64,000 nt of DNA from DAOUEX01 sp034430235. GTDB lineage: Bacteria > Chloroflexota > Anaerolineae > UBA2200. Of the stretch, positions 7,584-15,241 are shown piece after piece. Position 1 is the stretch's first letter. Each line of letters opens with the position of its first letter. A model generated the notes under the pieces. The model saw only the letters and a list, made by a program, of their open reading frames with translations, was not told the origin of the DNA and searched no databases. The stretch is taken from contig CAYZGO010000001.1 of NCBI GenBank assembly GCA_964478075.1, positions 112,933 through 176,932 on the forward strand, in the 5' to 3' direction. A program made the translations under genes and the position numbers.

Positions 7584-8060
7584 ATGTTTTCGCGTAAGGA
7601 TGTTCGGGCAATCGTTCTTTTCTGCGTGGTGGCTGCCCTGCTGCTGGTTGGCTGGATCGCTGTCGCCGCCAGCAACGCCGCCCGAGGGCTGAGACCGCCC
7701 CCAGTGGAGGATCCCTCACAATCCCAAGACGTGCCCATCTCACCGGAAGCCCCGGTCTTTGATCGGCGAGTGCTAGAGGAGGGCGAGGCTTTTGAGATCG
7801 CGCTGGCGGGCAATCCGACCACCGGTTACGTCTGGGAGGTAACTGAGATAGACGAGCAAATCGTACAACAGACTGCGGAGGAGTACATTTTGGACCCTTA
7901 TGAAGGGGAATTCCCTCCTCTCGGCCTGGGGGGCACGTATGTCTTCCGTTTTAGGGCGGTAGGTAGCGGGCAGACAACGCTCAAGCTGGTCTATCACCGA
8001 CCGTGGGAAAAGGACGTAGAGCCACTGAAGACCTACATCGTTGAAATCATCATTCCTTAA
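7584..8060 (+). CDS. Chagasin-like (I42 family) cysteine protease inhibitor, membrane anchored
   Basis: A 158-residue protein with an N-terminal signal-anchor helix (about residues 8-29), a Pro-rich linker, and an I42 inhibitor domain. Two of the three conserved loops are clear: NPTTGYVW (77-84) and YHRPWE near 138; GGTYVFRFRA marks the core strand between. Chagasin-type inhibitors plug the active site of papain-family proteases, here presumably outside the cell. AAGGAGGAAG stands before the ATG. It is followed by an intrinsic terminator, so it is likely a single-gene unit. Confidence 0.85.
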   Translation: MFSRKDVRAIVLFCVVAALLLVGWIAVAASNAARGLRPPPVEDPSQSQDVPISPEAPVFDRRVLEEGEAFEIALAGNPTTGYVWEVTEIDEQIVQQTAEEYILDPYEGEFPPLGLGGTYVFRFRAVGSGQTTLKLVYHRPWEKDVEPLKTYIVEIIIP

Positions 8061-8077
8061 CCTGTAGGCAGTTGGGC

Positions 8078-8110
8078 AAGGCGTCGGCAAGATCCGACGC
8101 CTTCTTTCTA
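8078..8110 (+). terminator. Intrinsic terminator after the I42 inhibitor gene
   Basis: Perfect 10-bp stem AAGGCGTCGG (8078-8087) with CCGACGCCTT (8094-8103), six-base loop, followed by TTCTTTC. Confidence 0.9.
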
Positions 8111-8112
8111 CC

Positions 8113-8148
8113 CAGGTGACCGGCACCTTCGAGGTGCCGGTCACCTCA
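8113..8148. repeat. CAGGTGACCGGCACC palindrome, copy 1
   Basis: Perfect 14-bp arms (8114-8127 and 8133-8146) with loop TTCGA. Copies 2 and 3 are at 9206-9241 and 10180-10215. All three lie in gaps beside gene ends. Confidence 0.9.
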
Positions 8149-8392
8149 AGCCCGTCATGTGACTTGCACCTGACGTCCACTATCTTCGCATCGGCTGGTC
8201 ATGTCTCTGGATAGCCACAGTATCCCCACCCAGCTACAAGTACAATGGGTTTTGCCTCCATAACAAAACTACAGCAAGGCGCCCGGTAGAGAACCACGCC
8301 TACAGACTTCCCCACATCTCGTGTTTATCGGCCTATACAGGCCACCAAACCCTGGGCCAATAAGATGCGCACAATCACCGCACAACTTGTTC

Positions 8393-8421
8393 TTGACAAA
8401 AAAACCGTAGGCTACTACACT
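8393..8421 (+). promoter_or_regulatory. hicBA promoter
   Basis: TTGACA (8393-8398), 17-base spacer, TACACT (8416-8421), followed 57 bases later by the chosen hicB start. Confidence 0.7.
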
Positions 8422-8478
8422 ATGGCCACAAGGATACAGTTTCAACTACGTTCAAGGTGGCAGGGGGAAGGGATACAA

Positions 8479-8766
8479 ATGCCCACCGAGCCAACATTCA
8501 TATTAAACATCATCATCGAGCCTGACGGCGACCAGTTTCATGCCTACTGTCCTGCCCTAAAGGGCTTGCATACTTGCGGCACAACCGAAGAAGAGGCCCT
8601 GCAAAATGCCAAGGACGCAGCCATCGCCTACTTGGTTTCCTTAGTAAAGCACGGTGACCCCATCCCGATAGGCGTCGTGTCAACCCCAAGCACGCGAAAG
8701 GCAGAGTCATCCGGGGCCTGTGTTAGCCATCGCATAGTATTGGCGACACCAGCCTCAGCGCCGTGA
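8479..8766 (+). CDS. hicB: HicB-family antitoxin
   Basis: A 95-residue protein with the partial RNase H-like HicB fold: FHAYCPALKGLHTCGTTEEE followed by ALQNAKDAAIAYL and GDPIPIG. HicB neutralises the mRNA-cleaving toxin HicA. The start is set at ATG 8479 because GGGGGAAGGG precedes it; the longer upstream frame overlaps the promoter. The tail after residue 65 has no recognisable DNA-binding domain. The stop codon overlaps the GTG of the following hicA-like frame. Confidence 0.85.
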   Translation: MPTEPTFILNIIIEPDGDQFHAYCPALKGLHTCGTTEEEALQNAKDAAIAYLVSLVKHGDPIPIGVVSTPSTRKAESSGACVSHRIVLATPASAP

Positions 8767-9020
8767 AGGTTCCCAAGAATGTTTAGGACCAGGTCAAGAA
8801 CCTAACTGCCGATGAGCTAATCCGTGCCCTGGAGAAAGATGGGTGGCTCCGGGATGTCAGACGTGGGGCTGAGCACGTATATCGACATTCGGATGGAAGG
8901 CGTGTGTCTATTCACTATCATCCAGGCAACACCTATGCCGCCAAGCTCTTGAAGGCGTTGCTTGCAGATATAGGCTGGACACACGACGACATGCGGCGGT
9001 TGAAACTAATCAAGAAGTAG
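8763..9020 (+). pseudogene. hicA: HicA-family toxin gene with an early amber codon
   Basis: From GTG 8763, overlapping the hicB stop, an 85-codon frame encodes a HicA/YcfA double-stranded-RNA-binding-like fold: LTADELIRALEKDGW, HVYRHSDGRRVSIHYHPGNT and KALLADIGW. The catalytic-type His is present in HYHPGN. The eighth codon (8784-8786) is TAG and no ATG, GTG or TTG with a ribosome site follows before the first helix, so the toxin is probably not made. Either the toxin has been inactivated while the antitoxin survives, or the base call is wrong. Confidence 0.75.
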
Positions 9021-9051
9021 ATTCACGAAACACATAATCCACAAATCAAGA

Positions 9052-9083
9052 AAGCCGAGGTAGTTGGCCTCGGCTTCTTGCTT
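9052..9083 (+). terminator. Intrinsic terminator after hicBA
   Basis: Stem AAGCCGAGG (9052-9060) with CCTCGGCTT (9068-9076) followed by CTTGCTTT. Confidence 0.85.
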
Positions 9084-9205
9084 TGCTATTCTCACTTGAT
9101 TGTCATTGCCCGACCATGATGGCCCGTGTCTTGCTATGTCCCCGCCCCAGGCGCTGCTCCTCGCAAGCCAGACGAGGGCTCTTCTTCCGTCGGGTCTTTG
9201 CTGCC

Positions 9206-9241
9206 CAGGTGACCGGCACCTCGGAGGCGCGCCTCACCTCA
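9206..9241. repeat. CAGGTGACCGGCACC palindrome, copy 2
   Basis: Same 5' arm as copy 1; the 3' arm is diverged (GGCGCGCCTCACCTCA). It overlaps the end of the cupin gene. Confidence 0.8.
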
Positions 9242-9580
9242 AGGCACGTCCTCGCCGCGCAGAGGCACCAGACAGATAAAGCGAAAGGTGCCCTGGCCCG
9301 TGTTCTTCAAACCGTGCTTCTCATAGGGTGCGATGTAGATGACATCATCGGCTTTCAGTGGGATCTCAGTGTCCTCGGTGAGCAGCACCCCTTCTCCACT
9401 GAGCACAAACACCTCATGCTCCCAGTCGTGGGTGTGATAGGGGCTTGACCTGCCAGGGCCCAGGTCGAATATGCGCATCACAAAGGTCGGCGCTCCTTCC
9501 TTGGGACCGATAGCCACCCGCTTCTCCACACCCTCCGCATACGGAACCGCGGCAACATCCTTATAGCTTCGCACCAGCAT
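9239..9580 (-). CDS. Single-domain cupin protein
   Basis: A 113-residue cupin barrel. Motif 1 is PYHTHDWEHEVFVLSGEG, containing two His and one Glu metal ligand; motif 2 is around APYEKHGLKN with the final His ligand. Such small cupins bind a metal and act as isomerases, dioxygenases or sensors; the substrate cannot be told. AAAGGAG stands before the ATG. Palindrome copy 2 overlaps its last codon. Confidence 0.85.
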   Translation of the reverse strand: MLVRSYKDVAAVPYAEGVEKRVAIGPKEGAPTFVMRIFDLGPGRSSPYHTHDWEHEVFVLSGEGVLLTEDTEIPLKADDVIYIAPYEKHGLKNTGQGTFRFICLVPLRGEDVP

Positions 9581-9705
9581 CAGACGCCACTCCTTTCTCT
9601 TTGTTGCGGACTTGGCGTTCTACAGTATAAGCAACCCTGCCCGTACAGGCAAACGGTTCTCCTGCGGATGAAGGCGGCTCACCGAGCCGCTCCAGGCACA
9701 GCGCC

Positions 9706-10140
9706 TCAGCCACAACGCGTGGCGGTTGGCGTTGGCGTCGAGGTGCGCGTCCGTGTAGGTCTCAGCGTATCGGTTGGCGTAGGCGTCCGCGTACTTGTTG
9801 GCGGCGCGGGCGTGTCTGTTGGGACTGCGGTCGGCCTGTCAGTTGGTCTTGGCGTCCGCGTGACCGTTGGTGTCGGCGTGGAGGTAGGAGTGGGCAAGGG
9901 TTTCATCACTGCGGGCAGGTACACGCTCCCCGGTTTCATGACCATGGGTATATACATGCTGAACTCTGCTGCGTGCTTGTCGGTCGTGAACGCCGAGCGC
10001 ACAGCACCAGTGGCTAGGCAGGTTGTGCCGCCAAGGTCAGTCCAGCAGACACTGTCGCCGCTAAGCAGGGCCTCCACGCGAAGTGCGCAGCAGCAGAACG
10101 CAACCAAGAGAACCAGCAGAAAGCAATGTCTTCTGACCAT
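9706..10140 (-). CDS. Secreted Pro/Thr-rich protein with YLP-x-VMK motifs
   Basis: A 144-residue protein: signal peptide (about residues 1-25, FLLVLLVAFCCCAL core), a short domain with two cysteine pairs, the repeated motif YIPMVMKP / YLPAVMKP, then about 55 residues of Pro-Thr-Ser-Arg low complexity to the C-terminus. The YLPxVMK motif resembles LFLPIVLR in the protein at 63209 and is frequent in exported Chloroflexota proteins. Function unknown; probably cell-surface. The PT tract is the source of a spurious Val/Gly-rich frame on the other strand. Confidence 0.6.
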   Translation of the reverse strand: MVRRHCFLLVLLVAFCCCALRVEALLSGDSVCWTDLGGTTCLATGAVRSAFTTDKHAAEFSMYIPMVMKPGSVYLPAVMKPLPTPTSTPTPTVTRTPRPTDRPTAVPTDTPAPPTSTRTPTPTDTLRPTRTRTSTPTPTATRCG

Positions 10141-10179
10141 GCAAGCCTACCGACCTAACGCGTCACAGTGACCATTACA

Positions 10180-10215
10180 CAGGTGACCGGCCCCTTCGAG
10201 GTGCCGCTCACCTCA
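10180..10215. repeat. CAGGTGACCGGCACC palindrome, copy 3
   Basis: AGGTGACCGG-CCCC-TTCGA-GGTGCCGCTCACCT; one or two mismatches between arms. It lies between the secreted-protein start and the end of the membrane-protein gene at 10233. Confidence 0.85.
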
Positions 10216-10232
10216 CGGCTGCCGAACGCGTG

Positions 10233-10745
10233 CTATGTGCTTTCAGTAGAAGCTTCCGATGCCCTTGACTTGCGCCACGCTGCGAGAAACAGCAACCCGG
10301 CCGCCAAGGGAGGCAAGCCCAGCGCAAGCAGCACCGAACTGAGGGCTGAGCGCGGGATGGGAGCGCCTGAGGTCACGACGAGATATACAACGAATATCAG
10401 CAGCGCCTCTACGAGCAGCGCGACCGCTCCAATGGCCTCCCACCGCCACGCCATGGCCACACAGACCAGGAAGCCCAACTCAGGCAGCGCGTTCGGTGCG
10501 TTCATCAGGATTCCCTTCAAACCTGAACCAGGCTCCGCACCTGAGAGCAGCGCAAAGATGGTCCACAAAGCTGCCCAGATGAGCGCCAGGGCCCGGGCGG
10601 CGTAGCGCATCCCCCTTGTCAACGAGTCCCCAGCAGGCCTGCTCTCCACGACCACCCTGCTTGCAGCTCCTTTCTCAGTCCGGAAAAACAGCCAGACCGC
10701 TGCTGCAGCAACGATCGGGAAAACAACAAGCGCAAGCATCAGCAT
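10233..10745 (-). CDS. Small integral membrane protein, unknown function
   Basis: A 170-residue protein with one N-terminal helix, a short soluble loop, and four more helices (motifs YAARALALIWAALW, FLVCVAMAWRWE and LGLPPLAAGLLFL). The pattern recalls small Chloroflexota and actinobacterial membrane proteins of unknown function. The start is taken at ATG 10743-10745 with GGGAGG before it. The same frame is open further upstream only because it runs through a copy of the 3' end of the trpF-like gene; that upstream part is not considered translated. Confidence 0.7.
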   Translation of the reverse strand: MLMLALVVFPIVAAAAVWLFFRTEKGAASRVVVESRPAGDSLTRGMRYAARALALIWAALWTIFALLSGAEPGSGLKGILMNAPNALPELGFLVCVAMAWRWEAIGAVALLVEALLIFVVYLVVTSGAPIPRSALSSVLLALGLPPLAAGLLFLAAWRKSRASEASTEST

Positions 10746-10865
10746 TCCTAACCTCCCTGTGGCACACGAATTGCACGAATCACACGAAAAATGCCAGGAA
10801 GAATCTGTGCGGCTTGGTGTCCTCTCATCTGGGATCTGCGCGAAAACCTCGGCTCCCACACGCCG

Positions 10866-10973
10866 CACTGCCTCAAAGAACGCGGTGAGCTTCGCGGCGT
10901 CCAGCTTCACGTTGGTTCGAACGCCTGTGCAGACCTCAACTGCGTATGCCCCGACGACCCGCATGGCCTCAGC
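10866..10973 (-). pseudogene. Duplicated 3' fragment of the TrpF-like gene
   Basis: About 108 bases closely matching 11557-11664, the last 36 codons of the TrpF-like gene (YAVEVCTGVRTNVKLDAAKL versus YAVDVCTGVRTDGKLDAAKL). No other part of the gene is present here. Confidence 0.85.
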
Positions 10974-11044
10974 ACGGGGCCTTGCTTTCCCTGAAGATTA
11001 TCCAGACGAGAGCGAAGCTCAAGCCAGCCCAGCTGCAGCGGTCA

Positions 11045-11461
11045 TCAGGCGCTGCGCCCCATAGTTTCGCGTATCCGTTTCAGACGGCGCAGTATTCCCA
11101 CAATGTGCCCGCTCCTAAGCACACTCCCCAGGTGTCCTTCTGTAAACCGGTCAGCTCGCACGTGCGCTGTGAGCAGCTTGCGAACCGCCAGGAGATCAGC
11201 CTGTTCGAGACTGCTGGGATCCGATTCGTAGCGCTCTGCCTCTTCTTTCCAGCTCGGCCAATCGAAGACGAGAATGATTGCCTGCTCATAGAGCGTCCGG
11301 ACGAAGGCGTCGACCTCGGGACTATACAAGAACCATTGAAACTGACCTTCGGGTGTTTGCCATTCACCAGGCACAAAGTTCTCTCGCTCAAACAGCGGCA
11401 GATACCTCAATACGGCGTCCACTTGTCGTGGACCAATCTCTGGGATGGCACTCTCAGTCAT
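11045..11461 (-). CDS. DUF6508 family protein
   Basis: A 138-residue soluble helical protein. Key segments are LVFDWPSWKEEAERY, ADLLAVRKLLTAHVRADRF and EGHLGSVLRSGHI, matching the DUF6508 family of unknown function. GGAGGTCGAAGC precedes the ATG. It sits between the trpF-like gene and its duplicated 3' fragment, so the duplication encloses this gene. Confidence 0.8.
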   Translation of the reverse strand: MTESAIPEIGPRQVDAVLRYLPLFERENFVPGEWQTPEGQFQWFLYSPEVDAFVRTLYEQAIILVFDWPSWKEEAERYESDPSSLEQADLLAVRKLLTAHVRADRFTEGHLGSVLRSGHIVGILRRLKRIRETMGRSA

Positions 11462-11544
11462 GCTTCGACCTCCAAGGTGTCTCGCTGCAGTTCAAAGGGC
11501 CAGGTGCAGCCACCTGTCAGGGACTGCCTGCACCTGGGCAGGTA

Positions 11545-12210
11545 TCATGCTGCTCGCACTGCCTCAAAGAAAGCGGTGAGCTTCGCAGCGTCCAGCTTTC
11601 CGTCGGTTCGAACGCCTGTGCAGACGTCAACTGCGTATGGCCTGACCACACGAATTGCCTCAGCGACGTTGCCCGCGTATAGTCCACCGGCCAGGAAGAT
11701 GGGCACGTCGACCTTTTCCCGTATTCGACGGCTTATCTCCCAATTGTGAGTCCTGCCTGTACCACCAAGTTCTTTTCGGGCAAGGAGCCGGTTCCCAGAG
11801 TCGAGCAGAATGCCAGCAACGTGAGGCGCGATCGCACAAGCCTCTTCAATCGCATCTTCCCCTGTTACGTGGACTACCTGCACGATGGAAACCCCACGCA
11901 TGGCTGCGCGGAGCTGCTGGTATACCCCCGTCTCCAGACGGTCGCAGATTTGCACGGTGTTCACGCCGCAGCGCCTCTGCTGAGCAATTATCGCAGGTGC
12001 GTCCTGCTGCCTGGTAAGCAAAAAGGACCCTATTGCAGGCGGCAGCGCGGCGCAGATCTGCGCGATCCTTTCCTCAGGAATCACGCCTGGCCCGCTGGGC
12101 ATCGCAGAAACAAGGCCAACGGCCGAGGCACCGTGCCGGATAGCAGTCGATGCTTCCGCAACACTGGTATTGCAGCAGATCTTGACCCTGGTAATTGTGG
12201 CAACGGACAA
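11545..12210 (-). CDS. Phosphoribosylanthranilate isomerase-like protein (TrpF family)
   Basis: A TIM-barrel protein of 221 residues. The N-terminal RVKICC carries the catalytic-type Cys of TrpF, the central GILLDSG carries the Asp, and the C-terminal phosphate-binding loop is FLAGGL plus VDVCTGVRTDGKLD. TrpF isomerises N-(5-phosphoribosyl)anthranilate in tryptophan synthesis. No other trp gene is near, so this may be a paralogue with another phosphosugar substrate. The TTG at 12208-12210 is preferred as start because AGAGGA stands six bases before it; a GTG lies 11 codons upstream. The last 36 codons are duplicated at 10866-10973. Confidence 0.75.
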   Translation of the reverse strand: MSVATITRVKICCNTSVAEASTAIRHGASAVGLVSAMPSGPGVIPEERIAQICAALPPAIGSFLLTRQQDAPAIIAQQRRCGVNTVQICDRLETGVYQQLRAAMRGVSIVQVVHVTGEDAIEEACAIAPHVAGILLDSGNRLLARKELGGTGRTHNWEISRRIREKVDVPIFLAGGLYAGNVAEAIRVVRPYAVDVCTGVRTDGKLDAAKLTAFFEAVRAA

Positions 12211-12352
12211 CGTGCGTCCTCTATACTTGGCAGCGCAGGCCACAGGTAGGCGTTCTCGCTCTCAATCTCATGCCCCACGTGGTGCTGTGCGCCCCACGGT
12301 GGGACGAAGTCCCATCAGTTGGGCGTCACCCTGTGCTTCGGGCCTGTGCGCC

Positions 12353-12637
12353 TTAGACGTCCCACACTTCGTACACGCCCTGCTTCGGCGGGCCTTTCAG
12401 AAGGCCACTCAGGGCCTTGCGCATCTCCGGACCCGTGGGTGCGAGGCAGGCTTCGGCATCCTCCTTCGACTCTCACAGGGTCACGCCCCCGTATTCGCCG
12501 CTAGAATCGTCTCCGAAGAACGTTAAACCTTTGAATCCCTTCATGGACTTGATGACGGCAGGAAGCTGCTCGCTCATCTTCTCCACTGTCGGGCGCATCC
12601 CTGGCCCCGTATTGAACAAGGTCAACAGTGCATACAT
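12353..12637 (-). pseudogene. ABM-type (monooxygenase-like) small protein broken by TGA
   Basis: A 94-codon frame from ATG 12635-12637 to TAA 12353. It encodes a ferredoxin-fold protein: MYALLTLFNTGPGMRP, MKGFKGLTFF, GGVTL, ESKEDAEA and GVYEVWDV. Codon 55 (12473-12475) is TGA exactly where Trp is expected (LWES in relatives). The reading frame is otherwise intact. The single change TGG to TGA has probably inactivated it. Antibiotic-biosynthesis-monooxygenase-like family membership is a pattern judgement. Confidence 0.65.
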
Positions 12638-12740
12638 GGCTGATCCTGATCTTCTGATCTCGAACCCTCGAATGCCGTGCGCTGTGCGTGGGTCACATAG
12701 CTCGTCGCAGGCCAGGCACGGCGAAGGGTCAGCTAGTACC

Positions 12741-12770
12741 TGATAACCGTCAACCGAAAACCGTCAACCA
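12741..12770. repeat. Dispersed GATAACCGTCAACC repeat, copy 2
   Basis: Reads TGATAACCGTCAACCG then AAAACCGTCAACCA, opposite orientation to copy 1. It abuts the 3' end of tRNA-Arg. Confidence 0.7.
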
Positions 12771-12776
12771 TCCCAG

Positions 12777-12848
12777 CACCCCTGGGGAGACTCGAACTCC
12801 CGCACACGGCTCCGGAGGCCGCCGCTCTATCCGCTGAGCTACAGGGGC
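12777..12848 (-). tRNA. tRNA-Arg(CCG)
   Basis: The minus strand folds as a tRNA of 72 bases: acceptor GCCCCTG with CAGGGGT, D-arm with GCTCAGCGGATAGAGC, anticodon stem GCGGC/GCCGT with loop CTCCGGA (anticodon CCG, reading CGG), and T-arm GGGAGTTCGAGTCTCCC. The terminal CCA is not encoded. G1 pairs with U72 as a wobble. Confidence 0.93.
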
Positions 12849-12900
12849 ACAGCCAGATTATAGTGCATCCTCCAGGGGAAGGCAAACGACTCACTGCACT

Positions 12901-12936
12901 CCCCCTTCCTCTCCTAGGTCTGGGAGAGGAAGGGGG
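12901..12936. repeat. 14-bp perfect inverted repeat
   Basis: CCCCCTTCCTCTCC (12901-12914) pairs with GGAGAGGAAGGGGG (12923-12936). It lies downstream of the MFS gene on the minus strand but has no T-run; it may be a terminator variant or a dispersed palindrome. Confidence 0.7.
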
Positions 12937-12959
12937 CCGGGGGGATAGTGAGGGCCCTC

Positions 12960-14129
12960 CTACACCTCCACACCATACTTCGGCATGACCACGCCAAAGA
13001 ACAGCAGTGCCGGAATCAGCAGGATGCCCCCTGCCACCAGGTACATAGTCGCATAACCTCCGGCAACCTGGGCGACGACACCCAGCAAGGATGGTCCCAA
13101 CCCCATCCCGATGTCAACCGCGGAGAAGAGAGTGGCATTTGCTGCACCTCTCCGCGCCGCCGGCACCATGTTGACGACCATTGCCTCCAGCGATGGTTGG
13201 ATGGCGCCGATGGCCAAGCCCATCACAAAGGCTGCGCAGAGAAAGCCCCTTCCCGTCTGCCATAGGGCCAGCACGACGTAGCTCACAAACAGCGACCCCA
13301 CCGCCAGTCCGACCACCAGCCCTGGGCCACGGCGGTCAAAGAACCGCCCGCTGGTAGAACGCGACACTACCACACCAGCAGCATACAGAGAGAAGAACAG
13401 GCCGGCATTGGGAATGCGTAACTGGGCCGCATATAGAGTAATAAACGCCACAACGCTGCCGACGCCTAGCCTGATGAACAGCATGGTCAACGAAAGCCAC
13501 AGCACTCGCTTCTCGACGATGGAACGCAGCGAGAAAGACGTGTCAGGGTCAGGGACGCGAGGATGGCGCACCAGGCATGCCAGCAGTGCGGCACCCAGGG
13601 CGATCCACCCTGCCGCGGTGAAGACGCGGGTAAACTGCCCATCTCCTAATAGCCACAGTGCAAGCACCGGCGCCACGGCCACGGCCACTGTCTGCGCCAG
13701 ACCAAAGTGCCCCATTCCCTCACCCCGCCGGGCTGCTGGCACCAGATCAGCAGCAACCGTGATGCTCGCGGTAGTGCTTACGCCGAAAGGGATGCCCACC
13801 AGCAGACGGATGACCAGCAGCATCAGCATGCTTCGTACCAGGTTGTGGGACAACATCACTGCGCAAAAAGCGACCAGGGAAACGATATGGATCCAGCGCC
13901 GGCCCCATCGGTCCAGGGCATAACCAGCCAACAGGCGTGCGACGATTGCTGTGATAGTCATCGCTCCGGAGATCAAACCCACCTGGCTCTCGCTGCACTG
14001 CAAGCGCTCTACAGCAAACAGCGGCAGGGTCGGGACCAGACAGTAGAAACTGGCCCATAACAACAATGAGGAGCCAGACAATAACACAAAGTCACGGCTC
14101 CATAACTTCTTCTGCGACGTTGTTTGCAC
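12960..14129 (-). CDS. MFS transporter (drug/metabolite efflux type)
   Basis: A 389-residue, 12-helix major facilitator protein. Motif A between helices 2 and 3 is GYALDRWGRRW, and the second half repeats it as GRFFDRRGPG. The motif-C-like segment GIPFGVSTTASITVAADLVP and PAARRGAANATLFS in helix 11 suggest a proton-driven exporter like the multidrug or arabinose-efflux groups. Substrate cannot be inferred. The start is at ATG 14129. The gene stands alone between tRNA-Arg and a repeat-filled gap. Confidence 0.85.
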   Translation of the reverse strand: MQTTSQKKLWSRDFVLLSGSSLLLWASFYCLVPTLPLFAVERLQCSESQVGLISGAMTITAIVARLLAGYALDRWGRRWIHIVSLVAFCAVMLSHNLVRSMLMLLVIRLLVGIPFGVSTTASITVAADLVPAARRGEGMGHFGLAQTVAVAVAPVLALWLLGDGQFTRVFTAAGWIALGAALLACLVRHPRVPDPDTSFSLRSIVEKRVLWLSLTMLFIRLGVGSVVAFITLYAAQLRIPNAGLFFSLYAAGVVVSRSTSGRFFDRRGPGLVVGLAVGSLFVSYVVLALWQTGRGFLCAAFVMGLAIGAIQPSLEAMVVNMVPAARRGAANATLFSAVDIGMGLGPSLLGVVAQVAGGYATMYLVAGGILLIPALLFFGVVMPKYGVEV

Positions 14130-14145
14130 CTGTGTGTCCTCCAGC

Positions 14146-14185
14146 AGTTGCCGGTTGCCGGTTGCCAGTTACCAGTTGGCGGTTT
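14146..14185. repeat. Dispersed GTTGCCGGTTGCC repeat, copy 3
   Basis: Run of GTTGCCGGTT, GTTGCCAGTT and AGTTGGCGGTT words upstream of the MFS gene; related to copies at 2974, 12741 and 15091. Confidence 0.65.
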
Positions 14186-14247
14186 TCTCTGAATGTCCGA
14201 GTGTCTTTTCAGTCCGTGCACACCCGGCAGCAAGCACTGGTGCGCGC

Positions 14248-14320
14248 CGACTCACTATTCGCTGCTCACTACTCACTACTCGTTACTCGCGACTCGCCAC
14301 TCGTTACTCACCACTCGCCA
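14248..14320. repeat. ACTCACTACTCGTTACTCGC low-complexity run
   Basis: Imperfect 8-10 base repeats of CACTACTCAC, GTTACTCGC and GCCACTCGTT. It forms the last codons of the helical-repeat protein at 14304 and continues into the gap upstream of the MFS gene. Confidence 0.75.
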
Positions 14321-14948
14321 CCAATTGCTCGATGGCCCTGTTCACCTGCCGTTGGCCTTCATCGTCGAACGCCTCCCCCAGTGCCTGCAACCAGGCCACG
14401 CCCTCCGCGCACTTTGCCTGCTCACGGAAGCAGCGCGCGACCAGGGCCAGGACACAGGAGAGAAAAGGCAGGCGACGAACGTAGAGAAACGTGCTATCCG
14501 TAGTGTGCAGCCGCTTGTAAACGTGCGCCAGTTCGTCCAGCAGGGGCTGCAGACGTGCATACTCCCCCTTGTCACACAGGACACAGGCGTACCAGTAAAG
14601 CTGCAGGTAGAAGCCGGGCCCTTGACGATATCGGTCCACCTGCTGGCAGATGCGTACCTGCTCGAAAGCCTGCGCCCCCAACTCGACGCGGCCCTGCATC
14701 ATAGCTGAAGCAGCCAGGTTGAACCAATCGCCGGCGTCATCGCTGCCCTGACAGGCTTTCTCTAACCAGAAGCTGGCTTGATTGTACTCGTGTTGACGGT
14801 AGCAAGCCAGGCCCATCAACCTATAAGCGTCGCGTAGGTCGGCACCTTGGAGCCTATCCAGTGAGGCACGAGCCTCCTCGAAGGCATGCTGGTACTCCTG
14901 GTGGTCAAAAAGCTCCCACTGCCTTTGCAGTTGCGGCGGACGAGCCAT
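14304..14948 (-). CDS. TPR-like helical repeat protein, unknown function
   Basis: A 214-residue soluble protein made of paired helices: RLMGLACYRQHEYNQASFWL, DDAGDWFNLAASAMMQGRVE and further pairs, typical of tetratricopeptide-type scaffolds. No catalytic motif. The start at ATG 14946-14948 is chosen because AGGGGTG lies six bases before it; the open frame extends upstream into repeat sequence. Its stop lies inside a low-complexity repeat, so the C-terminus may have been altered by the repeat. Confidence 0.65.
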   Translation of the reverse strand: MARPPQLQRQWELFDHQEYQHAFEEARASLDRLQGADLRDAYRLMGLACYRQHEYNQASFWLEKACQGSDDAGDWFNLAASAMMQGRVELGAQAFEQVRICQQVDRYRQGPGFYLQLYWYACVLCDKGEYARLQPLLDELAHVYKRLHTTDSTFLYVRRLPFLSCVLALVARCFREQAKCAEGVAWLQALGEAFDDEGQRQVNRAIEQLVASGE

Positions 14949-15090
14949 AGTGGACACCCCTGCGGGGAAAACAGATCTTACGGCCATTTTACCACAGCGC
15001 AGGTGTGACGTCAAAGGTTGGACGTACTGTGCCAACGGATCGTTACCAGGTAGTGCAGCAAACTCTTGAAAAGGGGCGATTGCGTCCTGC

Positions 15091-15120
15091 TGATAACCGT
15101 TAACTGTCAACCGACAACCA
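15091..15120. repeat. Dispersed TGATAACCGTTAACTGTC repeat, copy 4
   Basis: Same layout and length as the copy at 12741-12770, diverged in the middle; intergenic. Confidence 0.7.
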
Positions 15121-15241
15121 CTCACGGATTTGGCAACGGCGCACGGCCTCGCTATAATATGCTACCTCGCTTAGCAACGACCGATTAGTGCAGTATCAAG
15201 CATTATGCTGCTCACGCTGTGGAATATACCAGGGGGAGGAA

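Noticed and set aside
9668..10171. Long Val/Gly-rich frame on the plus strand
   Set aside because: It is the complement of the Pro/Thr-rich tail of the secreted protein on the minus strand; repetitive codons keep the other strand open.
12170..12526. Plus-strand frame between the TrpF-like gene and tRNA-Arg
   Set aside because: Complement of the broken ABM-type gene; no motif.
3186..12637. Stop-codon reassignment (TAG or TGA read as an amino acid)
   Set aside because: Three frames have early TAG or TGA, but many intact genes here end at TAG and TGA, and in the SIS pseudogene TGA replaces a Ser rather than Trp position and comes with a deletion. Ordinary gene decay or sequence error explains all.
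12901..12936. Firm call of intrinsic terminator for the MFS gene
   Set aside because: The stem is perfect but there is no T-run on the minus strand after it, so it is listed only as an inverted repeat.
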